Positions 34,040-41,420 of a stretch of DNA of 64,000 bases are shown here, one piece after another. The stretch's first letter is position 1, and every line of letters begins with the position of its first letter. This stretch comes from Sphingomonas citricola (GTDB lineage Bacteria > Pseudomonadota > Alphaproteobacteria > Sphingomonadales > Sphingomonadaceae). Where the stretch lies: positions 620,001 through 684,000 of the forward strand of contig NZ_JAHXZM010000001.1 of the NCBI RefSeq assembly GCF_019429535.1, written 5' to 3'. The notes beneath the pieces were generated by a model that worked only from the letters and a program-made list of their open reading frames with translations, had not been told where the DNA came from and made no database searches. The translations under genes were made by a program, and so were the position numbers.

Positions 34040-34420
34040 ATGATCGACCTACCGCCAGCCTTCGTCTGTGAAGTTGTAAAGGTGCACGATGGCGACGGGC
34101 CACTCTGGTGCCGCAATGGTATGAAGGTGCGGGTCGCGGGCATCCAAGCGCCCGACTACGAGAACGCGCAGCCATGTCGCACGCGTCGCGCAAATTATGT
34201 CTGTGACGATCGCGCCGCCGCCGCCAGCCAGCGCGTTGCCCAGCGCTTCACCCTCTACAAGCGTCTGACCTGTCAGCCGGTCGACCGCTCCTACAAGCGT
34301 GTCGTCGCTCGGTGCACGCTGCCGGATGGTCGCTCGCTGTCGTGCGCTATGCTCGCGGCTGGCGCTGCTACACGGTGGGACACATACTGGCGCCGTTACA
34401 GGATGGGCGCATGCCGTTAA
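34040..34420 (+). CDS. Staphylococcal-nuclease-like protein with altered active site
   Basis: A 126-residue SNase-fold protein: VVKVHDGDG (D17/D19), KVRVAGIQAPD and YKRVVARC give the expected order. Compared with canonical nuclease, the metal-binding D40 position is Gln (Q36) and catalytic E43 is Asp (D39); R31 and the later Arg are kept. This could reduce activity or change metal use. It has several cysteines and no clear signal peptide. Divergent from the small secreted gene at 33794-33985. Confidence 0.7.
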   Translation: MIDLPPAFVCEVVKVHDGDGPLWCRNGMKVRVAGIQAPDYENAQPCRTRRANYVCDDRAAAASQRVAQRFTLYKRLTCQPVDRSYKRVVARCTLPDGRSLSCAMLAAGAATRWDTYWRRYRMGACR

Positions 34421-34605
34421 CGTCAGAGCAGGAGCGATGAGCTGAGGCGTCTGCGATCCTGCGCATACATCAGGATCGTGCCCGCGTGTTCGTTATCAAG
34501 CGCAGAGGCGCACTAGCGCTGGCAGGCTACGCCTGGGGCGTTGAGCGACCATGATGGGACATATAGCTCCGTGACTTCGTTCGTGCGCGAAGATAGGATC
34601 GCGAA

Positions 34606-34899
34606 ATGGCCGTTTTTACAGTGTTGTCCGAGAAGCCGCAGCAGGTGCTTAGAGCTGCTATCGAAAGGGAATTTCCCGACAATTTCTATCACTGGTCCGA
34701 TACCGTGTCGTTTGTCGCAGCAAGCGGAACCGCAAAGCGAGTCGCAATGGCTCTAGGTGTGAAGGCGCGGTCGGAGGACGGAGAGGTGACCGGCTCGATC
34801 GGGGGAGTCGTTGTTTCAACACTTTCCCCTTCGTATTTCGGATGGTCGAAAGCAGCCCTCTGGGAGTGGCTCAAGACTAATTTCGAGGCTGTTAACTGA
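34606..34899 (+). CDS. Small soluble hypothetical protein, partner of coiled-coil membrane protein
   Basis: A 97-residue protein (VLSEKPQQVLRAAIEREFPDN ... WSKAALWEWLKTNFEAVN) without known motif. Its stop overlaps the next start by 1 bp (TGATG). AT-richer than the chromosomal genes. The pair looks like a two-gene unit, possibly a defence or toxin pair, but nothing proves this. Confidence 0.62.
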   Translation: MAVFTVLSEKPQQVLRAAIEREFPDNFYHWSDTVSFVAASGTAKRVAMALGVKARSEDGEVTGSIGGVVVSTLSPSYFGWSKAALWEWLKTNFEAVN

Positions 34900-35279
34900 T
34901 GTCGCGCTTGGGGCGGGGCCGCGGCGAGGAGGGTTCTCCGAAAGACGAACCACAGGGTAATCCGCGCGACCTGCATCCGACATCAGACATTCGCTTCGTA
35001 ATGATTGAAGTTGCGAAGCTGTCGGAGCGCGTTGACACTTTGGTGGCTGATGTCGGAAAAGTCGGTCCTAACTTCGAGAAGGCGGCCGAGGCCTTATCGA
35101 AAGACCTCAAAGAGCGCTTAGCTGAGCTTAAGTCCGAAGGAAAAGAAACGACGGGGTCAATTAAGAAGATTGAGAACGACATGTCCTTTTTTAAGGGTGC
35201 TGTGTGGGTTCTTGGCGGGATTTTTGCACTTTTCCTTGTTATAACAGGTGTCGTGCTTAGAGAAGTCTTGACGAAATAG
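34899..35279 (+). CDS. Coiled-coil protein with C-terminal membrane anchor
   Basis: A 126-residue protein. A charged N-terminus is followed by a long coiled coil (about residues 40-95, EVAKLSERVDTLVADVGKV, KDLKERLAELKSEGKE) and one C-terminal membrane helix (GAVWVLGGIFALFLVITGVVL). This layout is seen in small phage and island proteins of unknown role that place a coiled coil at the inner membrane. It is coupled to the preceding gene. Confidence 0.68.
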   Translation: MSRLGRGRGEEGSPKDEPQGNPRDLHPTSDIRFVMIEVAKLSERVDTLVADVGKVGPNFEKAAEALSKDLKERLAELKSEGKETTGSIKKIENDMSFFKGAVWVLGGIFALFLVITGVVLREVLTK

Positions 35280-35319
35280 CCCTGATTAAACGCCCATGAA
35301 AACACTCGACCAGTGTGGT

Positions 35320-35754
35320 TCATGGCTGATTGGTTTTCTCCACTTCAATGCCTCGCTCGATTAGCCGCTTGACAATACAACGATAAGGTAGGCGGCAGCT
35401 AGTCCACGGATGCCGAGCTTCAATCGTCCCCACCGCCTCCGTTGCGGATCGCGCCGCCGCCTCGCGCAATATCTGCAGCGACAGATTGATCAGCGCGTGC
35501 CGGTGCGCCTGCTTGTGCGCCCGCTCACGTCCGAAGGGAATCGGTACGAGTTTGATAATCGGTGCTGCGCAACGGTGAGGGCATTTCACCGCATAGCGTG
35601 CAGTATGCCAATCGGTGTTGCCGCCGTTGTTACGCACTTCGGTGATCAGCGCATTCAGTTCCCATACCTCGGATGCCTTGCAGCTGGTGCAGGTGACCTT
35701 CACCTGCGCCTCTATGCGGTGCAGGTCTGACAGGTTCTTGGGATCGCCTACCAC
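35320..35754 (-). CDS. Zinc-ribbon-like hypothetical protein, 144 residues
   Basis: A CxxC pair (VTCTSCKASE) and a later CPHRC could bind one zinc. The C-terminal half is helical and basic (ERAHKQAHRHALINLSLQILR). It begins at GTG 35754, just 9 bp after the stop of the upstream gene at 35764-35967, so the two are likely one transcript. Function unknown; similar short proteins occur in sphingomonad phages. Confidence 0.6.
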   Translation of the reverse strand: MVGDPKNLSDLHRIEAQVKVTCTSCKASEVWELNALITEVRNNGGNTDWHTARYAVKCPHRCAAPIIKLVPIPFGRERAHKQAHRHALINLSLQILREAAARSATEAVGTIEARHPWTSCRLPYRCIVKRLIERGIEVEKTNQP

Positions 35755-35763
35755 ACCCGCTGA

Positions 35764-35967
35764 TCAGACCAAGGCAGGCAGGATTAGCTGTTCACCGCGG
35801 CTGGCAAGCACCGCACGAGCTTGCTGGGCAGCACCGACCGCTTGCCGGTAGTGCACGGTCGCGTACCGCTCGGCCTCGTCGAAGCCGACTGGTGCCCAAT
35901 CCTCGGTAGGATAACAGGCGTCGTAGATCGCGCGCGCAGCCGCACGCAGTTGCAGATCGTGCTGCAT
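35764..35967 (-). CDS. Small hypothetical protein, 67 residues
   Basis: An acidic helical protein with HDLQLRAAARAIYDACYPTE near the start. The ATG at 35967 has GGAG 9 bases before it; GTG 35994 is an alternative. Together with 35320-35754 it forms a leftward pair. No family recognised. Confidence 0.6.
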   Translation of the reverse strand: MQHDLQLRAAARAIYDACYPTEDWAPVGFDEAERYATVHYRQAVGAAQQARAVLASRGEQLILPALV

Positions 35968-36000
35968 CGGGTCGCTCCAGCAGTCTCGAATCACCGCAGC

Positions 36001-36501
36001 GGCGGCGTTCAGCCAGCTAGAACAAAGAAAGAACAGATTGCAAGGGTCGGGAGGCTGGCAACTTATTTGAGAGTGGCCAGAATGAGCTCACGCAAGCGCC
36101 TCTGTGCATCTATCTGCCGCTGGAACCCGGTGCCGTGATCTAGCTAAGCTCGCGCTAGTCAGCGCGTCGGATGCCACCTGGAAGGCCATTGACCTTCACC
36201 CGAGTCGTTGCTTCTGAAGCGCGTCGTCTAACATCGATCAGTCGCTTTTACACACACCTTTGCAAGGAGCTTGCGAATAAGGCGTTGTTTTAGCTAATTT
36301 ATTTTCGCCACTTCTGCGTATTACAACGTGTTACGTTTTGTGGGGCAATGTATACATCGCTGTAAACGTAGGCTTTTTGTCTCGAAAATCGTTTTTGGCA
36401 ACGGCCTTGTTCAGGCATTGCACAACCGCTAAAATCGACCTTGCTTTAGATCGCCTACTCAACGGGCCGTGACTGCTACACGGCTGACTCAGGTCTTCAT
36501 C
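36001..36501. other. Gene-free, AT-richer regulatory stretch
   Basis: About 500 bp without a convincing gene on either strand. The right half is markedly AT-rich. It has an inverted repeat AACGT-GTT-ACGTT (36325-36337) and a perfect 10-bp palindrome ATGTATACAT (36348-36357), both suited to operator sites for the HTH protein that follows. I see no clear structured RNA or terminator. Confidence 0.4.
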
Positions 36502-36804
36502 ATGGAACACGTTGCGCTTTCACCCGCCGGTGATCGTTCGCGCGAAGCTCTCACCGTGTCTGTCGGTGAGGCGCTCAGGCTCGTCGGTATCGGCCGTACC
36601 CGCTTCTATGAACTCGTTGCTTCAGGTCAGGTGACAACCGTTAAACTTGGGCGGCGTCGCCTCGTACACCTGGCGTCGTTGAAGATGCTGGTGAGCGGCT
36701 TGCCAGAACCTGTGCCGCAATCACCGCCAAGCCAGCTTCCACTGTTTGGTGGAGGGGAGGGGGCGAAGGAGAGTGTGAGCAGGGGTGGAAAGAGGAGACG
36801 CTGA
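36502..36804 (+). CDS. AlpA/excisionase-type helix-turn-helix protein
   Basis: A 100-residue protein. Residues about 20-65 (VSVGEALRLVGIGRTRFYELV, TVKLGRRRLVHLASLKMLV) form the HTH-wing unit seen in AlpA/MerR-like excisionases and closely match the protein at 19189-19356. It has an extra Pro-rich C-terminal tail. ATG 36502 is used; GTG 36469 would add 11 residues. Likely controls excision or the neighbouring cargo. Confidence 0.75.
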   Translation: MEHVALSPAGDRSREALTVSVGEALRLVGIGRTRFYELVASGQVTTVKLGRRRLVHLASLKMLVSGLPEPVPQSPPSQLPLFGGGEGAKESVSRGGKRRR

Positions 36805-36818
36805 TCCTCGACGTGCTC

Positions 36819-37598
36819 TCAATCAGCCATAGCAAGCGATTGAGAAGGAGCTGTGCGAGCAGAGCGGGAAAGCTTAGAGATCTGCCGCGCCAACACTTTT
36901 ACCGCGACAGCGTTTGCGCCCACTCGACCAATTGCGGTTGCGGCCTGGTCGACCGTGTCTTCGGTTTCAGTCGTGATCATAGCCAGCTCGGCGGCTGTGC
37001 TACGCTGGCGCATCGCATCATTGAGTGTGGCTTCAAGAACACCGTTCTGTTCTACGAGCATGATGGAGTAAGACGCAACCGTACCGTTGGTAGCGTCGAG
37101 ATCGGTTGTTATTCTTGATGATCGTACAACGATGTCGTCAGCCGCGGTCTTCGTACGAATGGCAAGTCCCGACATCTCGGCTGCGACAACACCAAACGCC
37201 GCGCCGTCAACGCCTGCTCGTGCTGCCTCGATACGCGCGTTCAAGCTTAATATGCGACTTTCTTGTGCCACCTCTGCAATGGCAGCACTGATCGATGACA
37301 CACCGGCAATTGATTGCTCTAGCGCATCAATGACCGGCTTGTTTGCAGCCAGCTCCGCGCGCGCGATCGCCAATGCATCCGCTTGCCGTCGTACGGCCGC
37401 TTCCATGGTGCTGGCGGCGGCCTCAAGCCCAAACGCGAGCGACGCAACCCGGCTGGCGTGGTCGGTCATCCCACGTACGAGAATGCTCGCCGCCTCAGCT
37501 TCCGAGGCAACGCAACCTGCGACATCGATGAGGCGCGCTGCTATGCCGCTTAACTGAGCACTCAGGTCTGCATCGGGACTGTCCCGTTCGTCTGTCAT
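36819..37598 (-). CDS. Soluble methyl-accepting chemotaxis-like signalling protein
   Basis: A 259-residue protein without membrane segment or HAMP domain. It is a long helical coiled coil with the chemoreceptor signalling tip SRILSLNARIEAARAG followed by GVVAAEMSGLA (about residues 132-165), the CheA/CheW contact region. It starts 3 bases after the globin stop. The tip is close to consensus, so contact with a chemotaxis kinase array is plausible. It probably reads the state of the neighbouring globin, a split version of globin-coupled sensors such as HemAT. Confidence 0.82.
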   Translation of the reverse strand: MTDERDSPDADLSAQLSGIAARLIDVAGCVASEAEAASILVRGMTDHASRVASLAFGLEAAASTMEAAVRRQADALAIARAELAANKPVIDALEQSIAGVSSISAAIAEVAQESRILSLNARIEAARAGVDGAAFGVVAAEMSGLAIRTKTAADDIVVRSSRITTDLDATNGTVASYSIMLVEQNGVLEATLNDAMRQRSTAAELAMITTETEDTVDQAATAIGRVGANAVAVKVLARQISKLSRSARTAPSQSLAMAD

Positions 37599-37600
37599 CG

Positions 37601-38017
37601 CTACGCACTCACGCGTGTAGCCGCCAGCATCGTGTCTGCTAAGATCGTATAAGCCGCCAACCAAGCAGCCTTTGTCTCGGCGTCAAAGCTGGCCCCAAGT
37701 TCTAGTTCAAGGGTAGCTAGGAGCGCCGACCCGACGGCAGCATAGTGGTGCTCCTTCGCGCCATAGGAGACATGACGGATAGCTAGCTCACGCGCGACGG
37801 GAACGATGGTGTCCAAGCGATCAAGCGCATCAACCACGGTAGCGAGGGTGAGGAATAGCTTGCGGCCTTGCTCGGCCATATCGTTGCGGAACAGGTGCTT
37901 CGTGTCCGGCGCCATCTCGAACAGCCGCTTGTAGAACGCCGCCGCGGTCCGATCGGTGATCGGCACGACCGCTGCGAAGCTGTCCTGAACTAAGTCGATC
38001 TGGTGGGTAGAAAGCAT
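37601..38017 (-). CDS. Single-domain globin (bacterial haemoglobin-like)
   Basis: A 138-residue globin related to Vitreoscilla haemoglobin. The proximal histidine lies in LAIRHVSYGAKEHHY, the CD-corner Phe in KHLFRNDM, and a Gln occupies the likely E7 position (AEQGRKLF). It should bind haem and O2 or NO. There is no reductase domain. The ATG at 38017 is used. Only 2 bp separate its stop from the chemoreceptor-like gene, in a different frame, so the two are separate proteins from one message. Confidence 0.88.
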   Translation of the reverse strand: MLSTHQIDLVQDSFAAVVPITDRTAAAFYKRLFEMAPDTKHLFRNDMAEQGRKLFLTLATVVDALDRLDTIVPVARELAIRHVSYGAKEHHYAAVGSALLATLELELGASFDAETKAAWLAAYTILADTMLAATRVSA

Positions 38018-38085
38018 ATTTTGCGTAATGCACCTCAATCCACAACCAATCGGTTAACTCAGGTTGGAGGGGGCTGATCCTCGGT

Positions 38086-38331
38086 CTACTCTGGTTTGGG
38101 TGTTAGGCGTACACCCTCGCCCCCTTCCGACGAGGTCTCACCAGCGGCGATGAAGGTGATGCCAGCTTCGGAGAGCGCACGCTCAATCGATGCAATCGAA
38201 GCCGCCTGGACAAAGCTGCCGCTTTCGAAGCGACGGACCGTGGCCACGCCCAGCAATGCAGCATTGGCTAGCGCTTGAGCAGACCAGTCTAATAACGACC
38301 TCGCTGCCCTGCATTGCTCGATCGAGATCAT
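38086..38331 (-). CDS. XRE-family transcriptional regulator
   Basis: An 81-residue helix-turn-helix protein (EQCRAARSLLDWSAQALANAA, VATVRRFESG) that is almost only the DNA-binding domain plus a short tail with a strand-like ITFI. It is divergent from the gene block starting at 38466 and probably controls that block and itself through the palindrome between them, a phage-repressor-like arrangement. Confidence 0.82.
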   Translation of the reverse strand: MISIEQCRAARSLLDWSAQALANAALLGVATVRRFESGSFVQAASIASIERALSEAGITFIAAGETSSEGGEGVRLTPKPE

Positions 38332-38357
38332 TTGATCGCTATAATATCAATTCATGC

Positions 38358-38379
38358 TTGTTCGCCACCGTTCGCGGTG
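38358..38379. promoter_or_regulatory. Putative operator between XRE gene and small-gene block
   Basis: CACCG-TTCG-CGGTG (38366-38379) is a perfect palindrome inside the divergent intergenic space. The preceding TTGTTCGCCACCG (38358-38370) is identical to 17058-17070 near attL, linking the two regulatory regions. Confidence 0.45.
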
Positions 38380-38465
38380 ATATGAAAGCTATCAACAAGC
38401 CGGCTGAGCGAGGAGATTAGGCCCTCCAAGCTCAGCCTAACCACCCACGTTCCAGGAGAACGAGA

Positions 38466-38741
38466 ATGGCTACGAACACCCTACCGGCACCCGTGTGCCC
38501 GGCCAAGATCGCGCATGCAAAATCCGGGTTGAGCCGCGCCACCACCCACGCGGTCGACATGGCGCGTCTGCACCTGCGCACCGGGAACCCTGGTGCATAT
38601 GCCCGCACGCTGGCCGGCGAACACCGCTCGACCAATAGCCGCCAGCAGCGCGCCATCGAGGCGGTGATTGCCAGCGACGCCCGCGACCACCTGTTCACGC
38701 GGCATCCGATCAACGGCTGCCTCCTCGCACGGGAGGGCTGA
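38466..38741 (+). CDS. Hypothetical phage-like protein, 91 residues
   Basis: First gene of a tightly packed rightward block; AGGAGAACGAG precedes the ATG. It is basic and helical (DMARLHLRTGNPGAYARTLAG, RHPINGCLLAREG). Similar small proteins occur in sphingomonad mobile elements. Function unknown. Confidence 0.65.
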   Translation: MATNTLPAPVCPAKIAHAKSGLSRATTHAVDMARLHLRTGNPGAYARTLAGEHRSTNSRQQRAIEAVIASDARDHLFTRHPINGCLLAREG

Positions 38742-38743
38742 TC

Positions 38744-38989
38744 GTGAGCAACGCTACCCTCATGCAGGAAAACACCCTGCTGCAAGACGCCGTGTCGTCG
38801 GCATATGCCGTCCTGTTCGCGATCGAAGCGGGCGATCTGTTTCGCTCCCTGCCCGCGAACAAGGATGACGCCGCCTTTTACAACCACGGCTGCTACCTGC
38901 TCGACATGCTCGCGCAGCACCTGCTCCGTGTGCAGGGCGAAGTCGACAAGCTGGCCGCTGACCGCACCCAATCGGCCGGGGAGAACTAA
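38744..38989 (+). CDS. Hypothetical protein, 81 residues
   Basis: Acidic helical protein starting with GTG, 2 bp after the previous stop. The segment FYNHGCYLLDMLAQHLLRVQG looks like an amphipathic helix. Part of the coupled block; no function assigned. Confidence 0.62.
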   Translation: MSNATLMQENTLLQDAVSSAYAVLFAIEAGDLFRSLPANKDDAAFYNHGCYLLDMLAQHLLRVQGEVDKLAADRTQSAGEN

Positions 38990-38992
38990 GCG

Positions 38993-39535
38993 ATGAACGC
39001 GATGAGCCTTCACAGCGTCTTCTCGTCCCTGCTGACCCGCTACCGCCAGCAAGTGACCGACCTCGACGCCGCCGCCGACCAGGACGATATTGACCGACTG
39101 GTGAACGCGTCACAGGACACGCTTACCGAGCTTGCTGGCACTCGGCCGCGCAGCGCCGCCGCAATGGCGGACAAGGTGCAGGAGCTGATCCGCCGCTACG
39201 ACGACTTCGGCGCCTTGCCGATGGACCTCGTGCGCGAGCTGCTCGCAGACACGTACCATCTCGCGTCCGAACCCGGATTGACGCTAGCATGGGTGCACCT
39301 GTGGAGCGACTTGGGGGGCTGGATCATCGATCAGGGGGAGGGGCACCGCTACCTTGGTCTGCCCGAGCCGTTGCGGGTGACCGATACGTTCACAGCCAAT
39401 CTGCCGGCCGCATACAAGCCCAGCAACGAGGCGGAAGCGGTGGGCGCGTCCAAGGCGCTGCGTGCCCTGCTGCACCTAGCTGGTCGGCACGCTGCCGATC
39501 ACGTCTTCGCCTTCTCGCAGGAGAGCCGGGCATGA
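38993..39535 (+). CDS. Hypothetical protein, 180 residues
   Basis: A helical acidic protein with no motif recognised (KVQELIRRYDDFGALPMDLVRE, LHLAGRHAADHVFAF). It begins 3 bp after the previous stop and overlaps the next ATG by 4 bp. The block has the high GC of the chromosome, unlike the neighbouring AT-rich cargo. Confidence 0.65.
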   Translation: MNAMSLHSVFSSLLTRYRQQVTDLDAAADQDDIDRLVNASQDTLTELAGTRPRSAAAMADKVQELIRRYDDFGALPMDLVRELLADTYHLASEPGLTLAWVHLWSDLGGWIIDQGEGHRYLGLPEPLRVTDTFTANLPAAYKPSNEAEAVGASKALRALLHLAGRHAADHVFAFSQESRA

Positions 39536-39942
39536 CCGCCACGAATAATCCGGCAGTTGCGCCTGCGAGGGCGAGCATCGGTCCCGCCGTGCAGGCTGGC
39601 GGCAGGGCCGAGTGGGACGAAGCGCTTGCCGCGTATCGCACCGCCAAGACGAACCTCGACACCTTCGATGCACGCTACATCAACACGCCGAAGGAGCTGC
39701 CGATCGGGCCAGCGCGAAGCGCGTATGTCGACAGCATACCGCGCAGTGCGTGGGCGGAGTCGGAGCGTCTGGCCGAGATCATGTATGATGCGGAGGAACG
39801 CCTCATGCCGATCCCGGCACCTGACGCCATTGCGTTCGCCGCCAAGTTTTTGGTGGCGCGGGGGGAGGGGCGCACTGCGGACGGCTACGACCATCTGCTT
39901 GAGGCTGAGGCTGCCCGACTCTTGCGGGAGGCGATGGCATGA
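39532..39942 (+). CDS. Hypothetical protein, 136 residues
   Basis: An acidic helical protein with ALAAYRTAKTNLDTFDARYI, a pattern seen in many small phage proteins of alphaproteobacteria. The ATG overlaps the upstream stop (ATGA), and the stop overlaps the next start. An open frame upstream of 39532 is an out-of-frame shadow. Confidence 0.65.
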   Translation: MTATNNPAVAPARASIGPAVQAGGRAEWDEALAAYRTAKTNLDTFDARYINTPKELPIGPARSAYVDSIPRSAWAESERLAEIMYDAEERLMPIPAPDAIAFAAKFLVARGEGRTADGYDHLLEAEAARLLREAMA

Positions 39943-40283
39943 CCCTGGCACTACCTACCGCCGCCGCCACCACCTTCGTGCTTCCACCGCTTCCCGCCAG
40001 CGCATCGTCGAACATGACGGCGCTGGCGGGCCGCTATCTCGATCAGTTCATCAGCGACGACGACGAGCAGGGCTGGTCGAACGCGGCCAAGGAGGTGGCC
40101 GAGGCGGAGCCTGCGTGTCCTGCGGATCTCGCCGTGAAGGTGCTGATCGTCACGCATTACACCAACCCGGACATGGTCGACGGCCAACCGGCGATCGACC
40201 TGTCTGCGTTCGACGAAGGCATCGGACACATGCTTCTCCGGTGCGTCAACGATCTCCTCGTCATGCAGGAGCGCCAGCAATGA
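39939..40283 (+). CDS. Hypothetical protein, 114 residues
   Basis: A low-complexity Ala/Thr/Pro N-terminus precedes an acidic helical part (LAGRYLDQFISDDDEQGWSNA). ATGA overlaps at both ends. Function unknown. Confidence 0.6.
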   Translation: MTLALPTAAATTFVLPPLPASASSNMTALAGRYLDQFISDDDEQGWSNAAKEVAEAEPACPADLAVKVLIVTHYTNPDMVDGQPAIDLSAFDEGIGHMLLRCVNDLLVMQERQQ

Positions 40284-40510
40284 TCGCTGACGAGCAACAC
40301 AGCCGCTTCGACGCGCAGCTATGGTTGTCGGCGTTGACGACGATCGGCGGTGGCTACGCGTTGATGTCCGGTCGCAAGCTCGCCTTCCTTGTCGACGGTT
40401 GCGACACCGACGCGCTGGCGGGCGTGATGGGGCAGATCATTGGTCAGCCCGGCCGGCAGGAGGCGATCAAGACGTCGATTGAGCGCCGTCAGTGCGGGGA
40501 GGGGGCGTGA
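40280..40510 (+). CDS. Hypothetical protein, 76 residues
   Basis: Short protein with a possible alpha/beta pattern (WLSALTTIGGGYALMSGRKLA, AFLVDGCDTD). It overlaps its neighbours by 4 bp and 1 bp. No family recognised. Confidence 0.6.
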   Translation: MIADEQHSRFDAQLWLSALTTIGGGYALMSGRKLAFLVDGCDTDALAGVMGQIIGQPGRQEAIKTSIERRQCGEGA

Positions 40511-40782
40511 TGGGTGCCGTTCCCTATACGCCCGCGCACACCCACCAGCGCCGTCCTCGTTGGCGTCGCGAGCGGCGGCGCCCGTGGTGCCGCTGCGGTG
40601 GCTTGGCGGGCATGACCACGATGTTCGCCGCCATTCCGTCGCTGCCGCGTGCTGAGCTGGCACGCCTCACCGAGCGCATGATCGACCGCATGGACGAGAT
40701 CGATGGTGACCCGGACCTCGAACACCTGCGTGAGGATGACGAGGATACCCACGACCGTGAACAGGAGGCAAACCACGTCTAG
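40510..40782 (+). CDS. Hypothetical protein, 90 residues
   Basis: An Arg-rich N-terminus (HQRRPRWRRERRRPWCRC) and a very acidic C-terminal half (ERMIDRMDEIDGDPDLEHL). The ATG at 40510 overlaps the upstream stop (TGATG). The basic-acidic layout could bind nucleic acid or a protein partner. Confidence 0.55.
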   Translation: MGAVPYTPAHTHQRRPRWRRERRRPWCRCGGLAGMTTMFAAIPSLPRAELARLTERMIDRMDEIDGDPDLEHLREDDEDTHDREQEANHV

Positions 40783-41374
40783 CGCACTGATCTGGCCGTC
40801 GCCGCCGCCGTTGCCGACGAGCCTGCGTCCTGCCCTGCGCCCGCAACCTCGACGTGACAGCGTCGGGGCGTTTCAGCGTGTCCACCGCTTCGACGAGAGC
40901 CTGTCGCTCTCCACGCAGTATGGCAACGACTGGTGGATACCGATCTATCGGCGTGCCTTCCCGACGCTGATGTCCGCGGTGGCGGTCGAGCATGACGGGT
41001 GGGCGCAACGTGGCGGCATCGACCGGCTGCTGACGCTCGCGTGCGGGCGCACCTATACCGTCGACGAGAAGATCAGGACCGAGGACTGGCCGGACGTGTT
41101 GCTAGAGCGTTGGTCGAATGAGGGGCTGCGTCGTCCAGGTTGGGTGCAGAAGCCGCTTGCCGCCGACTTCATTGCCTATGCGCATGCACCGGCCGCAACG
41201 TGTGTGCTGCTACCTGTGCCCGCCTTACAGCGTGCGTGGCGTCAGCATGGGCGGCAATGGATCGGGCTCTACGGGCAACGCCGAGCGCAAAACCAAGGCT
41301 ACACGACGGTAAGCGTGCCCGTGCCGCGCAGCGTTCTGATGCAAGCGATCGTCGAGGCTATGTTCGTAAGTTGA
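40757..41374 (+). CDS. Phage-type protein with PD-(D/E)XK nuclease-like core
   Basis: A 205-residue protein from GTG 40757, overlapping the previous gene. The segment GGIDRLLTLACGRTYTVDEKIR has the Asp followed by D-E-K expected of a PD-(D/E)XK metal site, and later RPGWVQKPLAADFIAYAHAP and VPALQRAWRQHGRQW match a phage and plasmid family of unknown function. It may be a Holliday-junction-resolvase-like or repair nuclease. The assignment is by pattern. Confidence 0.6.
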   Translation: MNRRQTTSSALIWPSPPPLPTSLRPALRPQPRRDSVGAFQRVHRFDESLSLSTQYGNDWWIPIYRRAFPTLMSAVAVEHDGWAQRGGIDRLLTLACGRTYTVDEKIRTEDWPDVLLERWSNEGLRRPGWVQKPLAADFIAYAHAPAATCVLLPVPALQRAWRQHGRQWIGLYGQRRAQNQGYTTVSVPVPRSVLMQAIVEAMFVS

Positions 41375-41420
41375 TCCGTGATCAGCGGTAATCAGCATCA
41401 AAATATCAGGGCGGGACAGC

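Noticed and set aside
33597-34193. A 198-codon minus-strand frame joining the nuclease region and a signal peptide
   Set aside because: Only its final part (MRNKLMGIF..) is real coding; the rest is antisense to the genes at 33794-33985 (frame) and 34040-34420.
37596-37603. Globin-chemoreceptor fusion by stop-codon readthrough
   Set aside because: The chemoreceptor ATG is in a different frame from the globin stop, so readthrough would not produce a fusion.
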